Source of the DNA: an uncultured Prochlorococcus sp.
Lineage (GTDB): Bacteria > Cyanobacteriota > Cyanobacteriia > PCC-6307 > Cyanobiaceae
Direction of reading: 5' to 3'
Assembly: GCA_902536555.1 (NCBI GenBank)
Contig: CACAXR010000001.1
Location: forward strand, 62,001 to 126,000
DNA length: 64,000 bases
Shown: piece after piece, positions 35,247 to 45,029 of the stretch
Numbering within the stretch: the stretch's first letter is position 1
How the letters are laid out: the number at the start of each line of letters is the position of its first letter
Translations under genes and position numbers: made by a program
Notes under the pieces: model-generated
The model's database searches: none
What the model saw: the letters and a program-made list of their open reading frames with translations, nothing else
Told to the model about the DNA's origin: nothing

Positions 35247-36425
35247 TCAAATAATAGAGTTAATAATATCTTTAGCAGCTCTTTGCACTACACCCACATC
35301 TCCTAATTCTTTTTTTAAAAAAGCATAACCTTTTTTAATTTTTATTTTTTCTGATTTACTTTCAAGAATTCTACAAGATTTATAGAAGATCTTCTTTTCG
35401 TCAAACTCTCTCTGTACAAATTCAGGGATGATTAACTTATTAACTAACAAATTTACCGGAGAAATAAATCTTACTTTGAAATTAAGAATTTTTTTAGCAA
35501 TAAACGCTGTAACTCTACTTACTCTATAACCAACAATCTGAGGTATTTCATATAAAGCTAATTCCATATTAACAGTCCCAGATTTGCAAAGAGCAATTCT
35601 TGTAAGAGAATAAATATAAGGCTTTAATCTTGCGTTATCTTTTTGAGAAATCACTTGACCTTTAACTTGATATTTTCTTAAAGCCTTCTTGAATCTCTCA
35701 TCAAAAACTTTTCTACAGGAGAGTATGTAGACAACTAAACTTGGATATTTTTGTTGTAATTTTCTAGCAGCCAACATAAAAATAGGTAAAATATACTTCA
35801 ATTCTTGAGGTCTTGATGCGGGCATCAAAAGTAGAATATTTTGATTTGGGCGAAGACCTAGAATAGTTCGCGCATCTTTCTTTAGAGGCAGTTTTTTTGT
35901 TAAATCAATCATTGGATGTCCAACCCATAAAACATTTCCACCCCTCTTTTTATAAAATGCAGCTTCTTTCTTGAAAATCGCAAAAATTTTATCAGAAAAA
36001 TTTATTAAATTAGTCGTAGTATTATTCCCAACCCTCCAGGCCCATTCTTGAGGAGCGATATAGTAAAAGATTGGCACTTTAGTCTTAGATTTTTTTAATT
36101 TAGTTCCAATTTTTATATTGGGACCCATATAGTCAATCAAAATTAAGCAATCTGGAGGATATTTTTTTAATAATTTATAAAATCTTTTTTGAATTATTAT
36201 TATAGGAAGAATAAGAGGTAAAGCCTCCCAAATTCCTATTGCGCTAATGGATGTTGTATCTTGAAGAATTTTTACACCTTCTTTTTTCATCCTTTCACCA
36301 CCTAATCCGCAAATTTCTAAATCTATAGATTGTTTTTTTGCTTCATCAAATAATGCTTTTGATAACAAACTTCCATGCAAATCTCCAGAGACTTCTCCCG
36401 TACTTATAAATATCTTTTTGTTCAT
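35247..36425 (-). CDS. lpxB: Lipid-A-disaccharide synthase
   Basis: GT19 glycosyltransferase that joins UDP-2,3-diacylglucosamine and lipid X. 392 aa. Begins with IFISTGEVSGDLHGSLLSKAL, then ICGLGGERMKKEGV, ILIDYMGPNIKIG, YYIAPQEWAWR, WVGHPMIDL and SGTVNMELALYEIPQIVGYR, all typical. The ATG overlaps the lpxA TGA (ATGA). The C-terminal part is Lys-rich. Confidence 0.95.
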   Translation of the reverse strand: MNKKIFISTGEVSGDLHGSLLSKALFDEAKKQSIDLEICGLGGERMKKEGVKILQDTTSISAIGIWEALPLILPIIIIQKRFYKLLKKYPPDCLILIDYMGPNIKIGTKLKKSKTKVPIFYYIAPQEWAWRVGNNTTTNLINFSDKIFAIFKKEAAFYKKRGGNVLWVGHPMIDLTKKLPLKKDARTILGLRPNQNILLLMPASRPQELKYILPIFMLAARKLQQKYPSLVVYILSCRKVFDERFKKALRKYQVKGQVISQKDNARLKPYIYSLTRIALCKSGTVNMELALYEIPQIVGYRVSRVTAFIAKKILNFKVRFISPVNLLVNKLIIPEFVQREFDEKKIFYKSCRILESKSEKIKIKKGYAFLKKELGDVGVVQRAAKDIINSII

Positions 36426-37264
36426 AAATTCACTAGAGGCATTGGTCCACGTCTTTCCTTAGATATAGATTCTTTTAAAAAACTACATAATTTTGAGGAT
36501 GAGTAATCTAATTCTCCTTTCATTGCTTTTTCTAATGAATTTAAAATCGCATCATTAGATTTAAAAAGAAGATTCCAAGTACTTTGAAGTAATTTCAAGT
36601 CAAAATCTTTATTTGCCATCAAGCCACTTCTTTTAATACCAATCCTATTTAAACCTCTCAATCTTCCAGGATGTCCTTCGGCTAAACAAAAAGGCGGGAC
36701 ATCTCTATCTACTCTTGTCATCCCTCCGATCATTGATAGATATCCAATATGCACAAATTGATGAATACCTAAACACCCTCCAATAATAGCTTTATCTTCA
36801 ACCTTTACATGACCTGCAACTTGAACACTATTCGATAAAACTATCCTATTACCAAGTTCACAATTATGGCCTATATGAGTATAGGCCATTAACAAATTAT
36901 TATTGCCAATAATAGTTTTCTCTCCTTCATCAGTTGCCTTATTGATAGTTACGCATTCTCTAAAAGTATTATTATCACCAATAATTACTTCGGTAGGAGC
37001 TCCTTTATATTTAAGATCTTGGGGATCAAGACCTATAAAAACATTAGGAAAAACTTTATTATTTCTTCCAAGTTTAGTTGTTCCTTTAATAACTGCATTG
37101 GGTCCTATTTCAGTTCCTTGCCCAATAGTTACATTAGGACCGACAATAGCGCCTTGAGAAATAATAACCCCATCATGTAATTCGGCACTTGAATCAACAT
37201 AGGCATTTGGGTGGACTTTTACACCATTAAAGCTTGATTGTAATTTTGTATTTTTATTCTCCAT
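36422..37264 (-). CDS. lpxA: UDP-N-acetylglucosamine O-acyltransferase
   Basis: First step of lipid A synthesis: transfers a beta-hydroxyacyl chain from ACP to UDP-GlcNAc. 280 aa from ATG 37264 (a TTG four codons upstream is in frame). Left-handed beta-helix of hexapeptide repeats (VHPNAYVDSSAELHDGVIIS onward); catalytic His in MAYTHIGHNCELGN; IGGCLGIHQFVHIG and GGMTRVDRDVPPFCLAEG are diagnostic. 4 nt after fabZ, coupled to lpxB by ATGA. Confidence 0.95.
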   Translation of the reverse strand: MENKNTKLQSSFNGVKVHPNAYVDSSAELHDGVIISQGAIVGPNVTIGQGTEIGPNAVIKGTTKLGRNNKVFPNVFIGLDPQDLKYKGAPTEVIIGDNNTFRECVTINKATDEGEKTIIGNNNLLMAYTHIGHNCELGNRIVLSNSVQVAGHVKVEDKAIIGGCLGIHQFVHIGYLSMIGGMTRVDRDVPPFCLAEGHPGRLRGLNRIGIKRSGLMANKDFDLKLLQSTWNLLFKSNDAILNSLEKAMKGELDYSSSKLCSFLKESISKERRGPMPLVNL

Positions 37265-37268
37265 ATCT

Positions 37269-37727
37269 CTAATCAACTAATGAGAACATTAATTCTCCAG
37301 CACAAACCAACTTATTATCGACATGAGCCTCACCTTTAACCTTGCCAAATCTTTGTCTTTTAATACTCAGTAATTCACATGTAATTATTAATTGATCTCC
37401 AGGCACAACAGGTTTTCTGAATTTAACATTATTGATTCCCGCAAACACGAAAAGCCCTTTAGGAAGATCAGGCATTTGCGTTACTATTATTCCCCCAACT
37501 TGAGCCATCGATTCAACTATAAGAACTCCAGGCATTAAAGGTCTGTCAGGAAAGTGTCCTTGAAATTGAGGCTCATTTATAGTTACATTTTTCACTGCAA
37601 CAGCCCGCTCCCCAGGAATATGCTCTATGACTTTATCCACAAGAGCAAAAGGATATCTATGAGGTAATAAACCTAATATATTCTCAGAGGTGAGTTGATT
37701 ATTTTCACTGGATAATTTCTTTTCCAA
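37269..37727 (-). CDS. fabZ: 3-hydroxyacyl-ACP dehydratase
   Basis: Hot-dog dehydratase of fatty acid elongation. 152 aa. [14 protein letters not shown] with catalytic His, and [20 protein letters not shown] with catalytic Glu. It lies between lpxC and lpxA, as in many Gram-negative lipid A clusters, so fatty acid supply and lipid A synthesis can be balanced. Confidence 0.96.
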   Translation of the reverse strand: MEKKLSSENNQLTSENILGLLPHRYPFALVDKVIEHIPGERAVAVKNVTINEPQFQGHFPDRPLMPGVLIVESMAQVGGIIVTQMPDLPKGLFVFAGINNVKFRKPVVPGDQLIITCELLSIKRQRFGKVKGEAHVDNKLVCAGELMFSLVD

Positions 37728-37744
37728 AACAATTAAAGATAAAG

Positions 37745-38581
37745 TTAATTTTTTAGCGACGAGGCCAATTGAGCATTTAAAGAATGTGATCCTTTATATA
37801 CTAAAATTTGAGCCTTAGGTAACCCTACCAAAGCCAAGTCCCCAATTAGGTCTAAAATTTTATGTCTTATTGGTTCATTATCAAATCTTAATGGTGGATT
37901 AACCCAATCATCACCATCACAGACAAGGGCGTTTTCCAAACTGCCTCCTTTTATTAAACCAAGTTCACTTAATTCTTGAAATTGATCCTTAAAACCAAAT
38001 GTTCTCGCTGGAGCAATCATTTCAACGAAACTTTTTGGATTTAAATCAATCACAAAAGTTTGATTTCCAATTGCTTTATAAGAAAAACTAATGGTGGATA
38101 TAATAGTAATTTTTTGAGAAGGAGTTGCTGCTATAACTGAGCCTTCTTTATTAAAAATAATTGGTTTATTAATCTCTCGAAAAAAATTATTTGGTTTGGG
38201 TGCTTTTTTTATTCCTACCTCTTCGAAATCTCTAACCCACTGAATTGCCGATCCATCTAATAAAGGTATCTCTTTCCCATCAACCTCAATATGTATGTAA
38301 CTTAACCCACAACCAGCCATTGAAGATAATAAATGTTCAATAGTATATAAATTTCTCCCTCCTAATTTAACAGCCGTACAAAGCATAGTACTCCCAATTA
38401 AATCTTGAGTTAGCTTAAAAATCTCGTTGGGTTTATCCTTGAAGGAAACATAATATCCTTCTTTTTCATAAGAAGAAATTTTAACTCTTGTTTTTTCTCC
38501 ACTATGAAGGCCAATACCTTCTCTAGAGATAATGCCAGATAAGGTATAGCAAGAATCGTAATTAGTAGGCCAAGAAAACAC
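37745..38581 (-). CDS. lpxC: UDP-3-O-acyl-N-acetylglucosamine deacetylase
   Basis: Zn-dependent deacetylase, the committed step of lipid A synthesis. 278 aa. Motifs: [18 protein letters not shown], the zinc His of [38 protein letters not shown], and [21 protein letters not shown] with the other metal ligands. The start is GTG 38581, directly abutting the bamA stop (TAAGTG), so coupled translation is expected. Confidence 0.95.
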   Translation of the reverse strand: MFSWPTNYDSCYTLSGIISREGIGLHSGEKTRVKISSYEKEGYYVSFKDKPNEIFKLTQDLIGSTMLCTAVKLGGRNLYTIEHLLSSMAGCGLSYIHIEVDGKEIPLLDGSAIQWVRDFEEVGIKKAPKPNNFFREINKPIIFNKEGSVIAATPSQKITIISTISFSYKAIGNQTFVIDLNPKSFVEMIAPARTFGFKDQFQELSELGLIKGGSLENALVCDGDDWVNPPLRFDNEPIRHKILDLIGDLALVGLPKAQILVYKGSHSLNAQLASSLKN

Positions 38582-40717
38582 TTAAAACTTCCATCCAACT
38601 CCTAGTGTATATCTCCAATCTCCACTTAGGTCCTTACTAGCAATATCTAATCTTAATGGACCAATTGGCGTTTTCACTCCAACGCCCCCCCCAAGCGAAT
38701 AACCAGAACCAGATTTCTGTAATAATTCACCTGGTTTACCTGGGACGTCTTTTTGAGTTCCTAAATCACTTCCCGCATCTACGAACAAAGCTCCTGATAC
38801 CATTCTCCATACAGGAAATCTATATTCTATTGTACCTTCAACAAAACTTTTACTTACAGCCAAATCACAAGATCCCCAACCTCTAACAGATGCTGTTCCT
38901 CCCATACAAAATGCCTCATAGGGAGGCAATTCCCCAAAAGTAGTTCCAGCTTTAAATTGAAAACCAATAGCTTGAGGACAATCTTCATTATTGGAGTTGC
39001 TAGACTTGCATGCTTTGGTTAAATTAATCAATTTTGTTGGTATAAAAAATGAATATGAGGCTCTCATTCGATTGAAATTAGGAGAGTTTTCCCCTATTGA
39101 AAAAAACTGTTCAGAGCCAAAGCTTAATTTATTTCCTGAAGTTGGATTTATAGAATTATTTAAATTATTTCGTGTTGCACTAGCAATAACACTTACCAAT
39201 GTATTATCCCTAGGGCACCATCCATTCTTTTGGGTGAATCCAATACAAATAATATCGCTAATGTTGCCTGTGGTAGGCGTCATATCACCATAAGGTTTTT
39301 TGTTACCACTACCATCAATCATACTTACTTTTTTAAAATTCATACCTGCAAGAACTCTCCATTTCGAAAGCTTAAATGGATCCCCACCATTTAGAGGCCT
39401 AGAGAAAGCAAATCCACCCCCTGTTTTTTCTAAAACTACTGATGAAAAAGTATCAGAGGATGAAGTATTTTTATTATCCACAGCATAAATTCTTCCTTTA
39501 TTTTCACTTTTAAATTCTTGAGGATAATCTCTACTCAGATAAATATTTGTTCTAAAAGAGGTTTTATGTTTATCTCCCTTAATCCATGGATCAGATAAAG
39601 AAAAATTATAAGTTGTTGAATATTCTCCAAAATTTAGATTGAGATTAGTTGACCAAGCTCTACCTAATGCATTCGTTTCTTGTAAACCAATTGTGGCAAA
39701 TATACCAGAACTATTGCTATATCCAAGGCCACCAGTTAATGATCCTGTTCTTTGCTCGCTCAAATCTAGAAAAATTATGACTTGCCCAGGATTTGAATTA
39801 TCAGGACCGAGAGACACTTTGACATCATCGAATAATGATGTGGCATATAGTCGACCAATGTCAGATTCTAAAACTTTTCTGTTAAAAATAGTACCGGGTT
39901 GTGTTTTTAACTCTCTTTTTATTACCCAGTCTTTTGTTTTCCCTTCTCTAGGTTTTCCATCGATTATAGATTCACCATCAGAGCCTGGGAATCTAAATCT
40001 TATATCAGATATTATACCTTCAGAAACTTTTAACCTTACTATCCCGTCTTCAGTAATTCTATCTGGGGTATTAATTCTAGCTAAAGAATAACCTTCACTT
40101 TCATAACGCTTTTTTATTATGTCTATTTTATTTTGTAATTCCTTGAGGTTAAGAGTTGTGCCATAAAAATTATTAAAAATATTATCAACAAATGAACTAG
40201 ATATTACTGAGTTTTTTGGTTCAAGTTCTACTTTCTTCAAAATTGGATTAGGCACTACATTTACAATAAGCCTCACTCCTAATGGTCCATCTTGAGACTC
40301 TATTTTAACCCCTGAAAACCAACCACTAGCATATATTGCATTTAGGTCTCGATTTAAAGTTTGATTATCAACAATACTTCCTGGCTTTATACTCATAGAA
40401 TCATATGCAGCTAATTCAAGTTTTCTTCCTTCAGGATGATTTTCCCAACCTTCGATAATTATTTCTGAGATAAGAACTCTTTCTTGATTAATATTATTTT
40501 TATTATCTGCAATAAATAAATTTTTCTCTTGTTTAGTATCAAAACCTCGTGAGAATAAATATTTATTATTGTTGTTTTGATCAAAAATTGTGTTTGATTT
40601 CACAACATCATTTGGCAAATATTGAGCAGCTAATTCTGAATTATTTGATATCAAAATCAATGGCGAACAAGCAATATTTGTAAAAACCTTTCCAAATTTT
40701 AATAAATGTTTCTGCAT
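38582..40717 (-). CDS. bamA: Outer-membrane assembly factor BamA/Omp85
   Basis: 711-aa outer membrane beta-barrel that inserts other barrels. An N-terminal signal segment (FGKVFTNIACSPLILIS) is followed by POTRA domains (ISEIIIEGWENHPEGRKL; VPNPILKKVELEPKN; LKELQNKIDIIKKRYESEGY; FNRKVLESDIGRLYATSLFD), three as usual in cyanobacteria. The barrel has VRGWGSCDLAVSKSF (VRGF/Y loop form) and ends in LGVGWKF with the C-terminal aromatic residue. Between purC and lpxC on one strand. Confidence 0.95.
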   Translation of the reverse strand: MQKHLLKFGKVFTNIACSPLILISNNSELAAQYLPNDVVKSNTIFDQNNNNKYLFSRGFDTKQEKNLFIADNKNNINQERVLISEIIIEGWENHPEGRKLELAAYDSMSIKPGSIVDNQTLNRDLNAIYASGWFSGVKIESQDGPLGVRLIVNVVPNPILKKVELEPKNSVISSSFVDNIFNNFYGTTLNLKELQNKIDIIKKRYESEGYSLARINTPDRITEDGIVRLKVSEGIISDIRFRFPGSDGESIIDGKPREGKTKDWVIKRELKTQPGTIFNRKVLESDIGRLYATSLFDDVKVSLGPDNSNPGQVIIFLDLSEQRTGSLTGGLGYSNSSGIFATIGLQETNALGRAWSTNLNLNFGEYSTTYNFSLSDPWIKGDKHKTSFRTNIYLSRDYPQEFKSENKGRIYAVDNKNTSSSDTFSSVVLEKTGGGFAFSRPLNGGDPFKLSKWRVLAGMNFKKVSMIDGSGNKKPYGDMTPTTGNISDIICIGFTQKNGWCPRDNTLVSVIASATRNNLNNSINPTSGNKLSFGSEQFFSIGENSPNFNRMRASYSFFIPTKLINLTKACKSSNSNNEDCPQAIGFQFKAGTTFGELPPYEAFCMGGTASVRGWGSCDLAVSKSFVEGTIEYRFPVWRMVSGALFVDAGSDLGTQKDVPGKPGELLQKSGSGYSLGGGVGVKTPIGPLRLDIASKDLSGDWRYTLGVGWKF

Positions 40718-40764
40718 AGCATTTTTAATTTTGATGGAGGAAGCTCAATATTTATCTAATTGAA

Positions 40765-41493
40765 TTAAAGGAAATTGTTTATTCTTCGATAAATTTCACT
40801 ATAAGCTTCAATTAGACCACCTAAATCATTTCTAAATCTATCCTTGTCTAGACTTAAAATTGTATCATTTTTCTGGTTGAGATCCCAAAATCTGCAATTG
40901 TCTGGACTAATTTCATCACCAAGTATTATATTTTTTTTAAGATCATATCCAAATTCTAACTTAAAATCTACGAGTTTAAGCTGAATATTTTTAAAAAAGC
41001 TCTTAAGTATTCCATTGATTTTTAGAGTTAAATCTATTATTAAATCTAAGTCTTTGGAGCTTAGTATGTTCATTAATTCGATTCTATCTTTTGTAATTAG
41101 TGGATCATTAAGCTCATCATTTTTAAGATAGATATCAATTAATGGTCTCGCTAAGTCAGTCCCAGATTTAATAGTAGTCTGTTTACACAAAGAACCATAG
41201 GCTGTATTTCTCAAAACAATTTCTAAGGGAATTACTTCTATTTTTTTTGCAATCATTGTATTTTCATTTTTAAGTTCAAGAAAATGAGTTGGAATATTAT
41301 TCTTTATAAGAAGTTTGAAAATTCTTGCACTTATAAGGCAATTAAGTTTGCCCTTTCCTTCAAATTTAGCTTTTTTCAACGCATTAAAAGCAGTGGCATC
41401 ATCTTTAAATTCAATGATGACTTTATCTAAATCGTTATGAGAAAATACTTTTTTTGCCTTACCTTCATAAATCAATTCATATTTATTATTCAT
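40765..41493 (-). CDS. purC: SAICAR synthetase
   Basis: Purine synthesis step joining CAIR and aspartate with ATP. 242 aa. LIYEGKAKKVF at the N-terminus (nucleotide loop), FKDDATAFNALKKAKFEGKG, VVLRNTAYGS-like IVLRNTAYGSLCK, and LVDFKLEFGYD with LGDEISPDNCRFWD near the C-terminus. Divergent from purD by 137 bases, so both purine genes may share one control region. Confidence 0.96.
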   Translation of the reverse strand: MNNKYELIYEGKAKKVFSHNDLDKVIIEFKDDATAFNALKKAKFEGKGKLNCLISARIFKLLIKNNIPTHFLELKNENTMIAKKIEVIPLEIVLRNTAYGSLCKQTTIKSGTDLARPLIDIYLKNDELNDPLITKDRIELMNILSSKDLDLIIDLTLKINGILKSFFKNIQLKLVDFKLEFGYDLKKNIILGDEISPDNCRFWDLNQKNDTILSLDKDRFRNDLGGLIEAYSEIYRRINNFL

Positions 41494-41630
41494 TAATTTA
41501 GGACCTCATTTGATTACTAAAAATACCATTTGTAATTAACATATTTATTAGAGATCAACTTTTCAAAGAAGTTTTTTTTATTTTAACTGATTATTCATCT
41601 AAAACTCATAACCTTAAAAAAACAAATTAT

Positions 41631-42962
41631 ATGAGCATTAAATCAACAATTTCCAATAGCTCCATTAGGTTAGAAAATATTTTAATAATAGGAAATGGCG
41701 GGAGAGAAAATTCTTTGGCTTGGGCTATTCAAAAAAATGAACTGGTCAAAAAAGTTTATTTAAATCCTGGTAACGCTGGATCTGAAAGGATAAATAAATG
41801 TGAGAGAATAAAAATTGATATAGACAATAAGAATCAACTCGTCGAAAAACTTGATTTTTTAAAAATAGATTTGATTGTAATAGGACCAGAAATACCTTTA
41901 GCAAATGGATTAGCAGATTTTCTTCGCAAAAAAGACTTTAAAGTATTTGGCCCTGGTAAAGATGGAGCGAAACTGGAATATAGCAAATCATGGGCAAAGA
42001 GATTTATGCAAGATGCAAATATTCCAACCGCAAACTTTTGGAAAGTTAATTCTATTGATGAAGCCAAAGAAATTATCGACTCATCATTGCTTCCACTTGT
42101 AGTTAAAGCTGATGGCCTTGCATCTGGAAAAGGGGTTTATATTCCCGATTCAAAAGATGAATGTTTTAGAGCCGCAGAATCAATCTTCAATGGTAAGTTT
42201 GGCAAGTCTGGGAATGTGGTAGTTTTAGAAGAAAAAATTGAAGGTCCAGAAGTTTCAGTTTTTGCTCTATGTGATGGAGAGAGATACATAATACTTCCAA
42301 CCGCTCAAGATCATAAACGCCTCAATGAGAAAGATGAAGGCCCAAATACAGGAGGGATGGGGGCTTACTCACCTGCTCCGCTATTAAAAGATGCTGAACT
42401 TAAAAAAATTATCAAAGAGATAATTGAACCTACAATAGATGAACTAAATAAAAAAAATATTCAATATAGAGGCGTAATTTATTTTGGACTAATGATCACA
42501 AAATCTGGGCCCAAAGTTATAGAATATAATTGCAGATTTGGTGATCCAGAATGCCAGACAATAATGCCTCTAATGGATCAAAATTTTGTATTCCTTTTAG
42601 AAAAATGCGCAATGGGGAATTTAACTGGACGAGAGAAATTTGGCACTTCTGAAAAGGTTAGTGGTTGCGTAATAGCAACCTCGAAGGGTTACCCTCACGA
42701 ATATCAGACTGGTTTTCCTATAGAAATAGGAAAAATCGATTCTATCGATTGTCAAATTTTTGACTCAGGAACTACTCTAGGTGAAAATGGGGAATTGTTA
42801 ACTAATGGAGGAAGGGTCTTAAGTATTGTCTGTCAGGATCAAAATTTTGATATGGTATTTGAAAAAGCATACAAAAATTTAAAAGAAATAAATTTTGATG
42901 GTATTTACTTTAGAAAAGATATAGGTCATCAAGTTAGAAATAATTTTTCTAATGAGGATTAA
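41631..42962 (+). CDS. purD: Phosphoribosylamine--glycine ligase
   Basis: Second step of purine synthesis (GAR synthetase), ATP-grasp. 443 aa. IIGNGGRENSLAWAI, VIGPEIPLANGLADFL, LVVKADGLASGKGVYI, EEKIEGPEVSVFALCDG, QDHKRLNEKDEGPNTGGMGAYSP (key: GPNTGGMGAYSP) and YNCRFGDPECQ are all characteristic. The first 15 residues are an extra N-terminal stretch. Ends 4 nt before the preferred nblS ATG; the longer nblS start would overlap it. Confidence 0.96.
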   Translation: MSIKSTISNSSIRLENILIIGNGGRENSLAWAIQKNELVKKVYLNPGNAGSERINKCERIKIDIDNKNQLVEKLDFLKIDLIVIGPEIPLANGLADFLRKKDFKVFGPGKDGAKLEYSKSWAKRFMQDANIPTANFWKVNSIDEAKEIIDSSLLPLVVKADGLASGKGVYIPDSKDECFRAAESIFNGKFGKSGNVVVLEEKIEGPEVSVFALCDGERYIILPTAQDHKRLNEKDEGPNTGGMGAYSPAPLLKDAELKKIIKEIIEPTIDELNKKNIQYRGVIYFGLMITKSGPKVIEYNCRFGDPECQTIMPLMDQNFVFLLEKCAMGNLTGREKFGTSEKVSGCVIATSKGYPHEYQTGFPIEIGKIDSIDCQIFDSGTTLGENGELLTNGGRVLSIVCQDQNFDMVFEKAYKNLKEINFDGIYFRKDIGHQVRNNFSNED

Positions 42963-42966
42963 ACTT

Positions 42967-45024
42967 ATGGTTAATACAAATAATCCAGAAAATAAACAAT
43001 ACAAAATCGCTGATAATGAAGATATTAATAATTACTATTGGATTAATAGACTTATTGCTTGGTGGAGTCGTTTTAGTTTAAGGACAAAATTGTTAGCGAT
43101 AGCAACTCTCGTGGTAAGTCTCCTAATGACTGGGATAACATTTTTTGCACTTAATAGTATTCAGAGAGATGCAGGAATGAATGATACTAGATATGCTCGA
43201 GATCTTGGATTATTGTTATCTGGGAATGTCACAGAATTAGTTGCTAATAACCAAAAAAAAGAAATTTCAAATGTAGCTGAAAAATTTTGGAGATCAAGTC
43301 GAAATTTACGATACATATTTTTTACTGATGCTGATGACATAGTTCAACTTGGGATACCAATTAGTGCTACTCCGACAAGTTCAGATAGCCAGTTTCAACT
43401 AACGAGAAAGTTAAAATTACCCTCAGAATTAAAAAAAAGACCACAATTCCCTCTTGTTAGGCAGCATGTTACTCCTCAAGGTCAAGTAACAGATGTATTT
43501 GTTCCAATGTTGTGGAAAGGGAAATATCTTGGAACTTTAGCTTTAGGAGTTACACCTAATAAAAAAGCTTTAGCCAGCGCAGCACTAACAAGAGAAGTAA
43601 CCATAGCTGTTTTTATCTCTATTTGGGTTTTAGTAATACTTGGAGCTGTATTCAATGCACTTACAATTACTAGACCTGTAAGGGAATTGGTAAGAGGTGT
43701 CAGGGAAATTTCAAAAGGAAACTTTAAATCTAGAATTTCGTTGCCTATGACAGGAGATTTAGGAGAACTTTTAAATGGATTTAATCGAATGGCAACTCAG
43801 TTAGAAAATTATGACGAGGCAAATATTGAAGAACTTAAAGCGGCTCAAATAAAGCAACAATCACTGATAGCTACAATGGCTGATGGTGCAATATTATTGG
43901 ATTCCCAAGGAAAGATTGTACTTACTAATCCAACAGCAAAAAGATTATTTCGATGGGAAGGAAGGTTTTTGGAAGGAAAATATTTTTTAAATGAGATTCC
44001 TGAAATTTTATCTAATGACTTACATACAAACATAGAGTGTATTTTAAATAGAGAAAAGGAGAAAGATGATTTAAGGTTTAGTTTAGGTGAACCTGCTAGA
44101 ACTTTAAGAATTGTCTTACAATCAGTATTAGATACAAACAAAGTTGAATTAAAAGGTATTGCCGTTACGATCCAAGATTTAACAAGAGAAGTTGAACTTA
44201 ATGCGGCACAAAATAGATTTATCAGTAATGTTTCTCATGAACTTAGGACACCACTTTTTAATATTAAAAGTTATGTTGAGACCTTACATGATTTAAAAGA
44301 TCAGCTCTCAAATGAAGAACAACTCGAATTCTTGGGTATTGCAAATTCAGAGACTGATAGGCTAACGAGACTTGTAAACGATGTACTAGATTTATCAAGA
44401 TTAGAGTCAGGTAAAATAATTCAATTAGAGGAAATGGATATCAAACCAGCTATAGAACAGACTCTCAGAAATTACAGACTTAATGCTACGGAAAAAAATG
44501 TTTCATTAGCACACGATATAGAAGAAACTATCCCTTCAATTCTTGGAAATTTTGATTTACTTTTACAAGTTTTTGATAATCTACTTGGTAATGGTTTGAA
44601 ATTTAGTCCAAAAAATAGCAATCTTATTATAAGAGCTTATACTTGGCCAGATTCCTGTCCTGCCTTACCTCTAAGCAAAAGAGATAATGGGGCTCCTCAA
44701 TGTGAGTTAGTGTCACCATTACCAAAAGTAAGAATCGAGATTGCTGATACAGGCTCAGGAATATCTCAAGCTGATCAAGAAAAGATTTTCGATCGGTTTT
44801 ATAGAGTAGAAAATTCAGTACATACAGAGCAAGGAACCGGTTTGGGTTTATCTATAGTACGAGGGATTATTGAAAAACATGGTGGGGAAATTCGTATGGC
44901 TAGTGAATTAGGAGTAGGAACAACATTTTGGTTTGATTTACCCTTAGCACTATCTGATAAAGATGAATTATTGACTCAAACTATTAATAATACAAATACT
45001 TTCTCAAGCACTGAAATAAGCTAG
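42967..45024 (+). CDS. nblS: Sensor histidine kinase NblS/Hik33
   Basis: Two-component kinase for high light, nutrient and redox stress; it controls hli genes and photosystem acclimation in cyanobacteria. 685 aa from ATG 42967 (MVNTNN; an upstream ATG at 42952 overlaps purD). Order: membrane helix (LLAIATLVVSLLMTGITFF), periplasmic loop, second helix (IAVFISIWVLVILGAVF), HAMP (ITRPVRELVRGVREISKGNF), PAS (LIATMADGAILLDSQGKIVL), H-box FISNVSHELRTPLFNIKS, N-box FDNLLGNGLKFSPK, G-boxes IADTGSGISQ and GTGLGLSIV. Ends 5 nt from the kaiC stop on the other strand. The window also holds an Hli gene, a likely target. Confidence 0.95.
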   Translation: MVNTNNPENKQYKIADNEDINNYYWINRLIAWWSRFSLRTKLLAIATLVVSLLMTGITFFALNSIQRDAGMNDTRYARDLGLLLSGNVTELVANNQKKEISNVAEKFWRSSRNLRYIFFTDADDIVQLGIPISATPTSSDSQFQLTRKLKLPSELKKRPQFPLVRQHVTPQGQVTDVFVPMLWKGKYLGTLALGVTPNKKALASAALTREVTIAVFISIWVLVILGAVFNALTITRPVRELVRGVREISKGNFKSRISLPMTGDLGELLNGFNRMATQLENYDEANIEELKAAQIKQQSLIATMADGAILLDSQGKIVLTNPTAKRLFRWEGRFLEGKYFLNEIPEILSNDLHTNIECILNREKEKDDLRFSLGEPARTLRIVLQSVLDTNKVELKGIAVTIQDLTREVELNAAQNRFISNVSHELRTPLFNIKSYVETLHDLKDQLSNEEQLEFLGIANSETDRLTRLVNDVLDLSRLESGKIIQLEEMDIKPAIEQTLRNYRLNATEKNVSLAHDIEETIPSILGNFDLLLQVFDNLLGNGLKFSPKNSNLIIRAYTWPDSCPALPLSKRDNGAPQCELVSPLPKVRIEIADTGSGISQADQEKIFDRFYRVENSVHTEQGTGLGLSIVRGIIEKHGGEIRMASELGVGTTFWFDLPLALSDKDELLTQTINNTNTFSSTEIS

Positions 45025-45029
45025 AGTCT

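Noticed and set aside
39639-40091. 150-codon plus-strand ORF inside bamA
   Set aside because: Lies antisense to a clear BamA; Pro/Ser-rich composition typical of a reversed frame.
41557-41580. AACTT/AAGTT hairpin followed by eight T upstream of purD
   Set aside because: Only five weak pairs and in a divergent promoter region with no upstream plus-strand gene to terminate; chance is likely.
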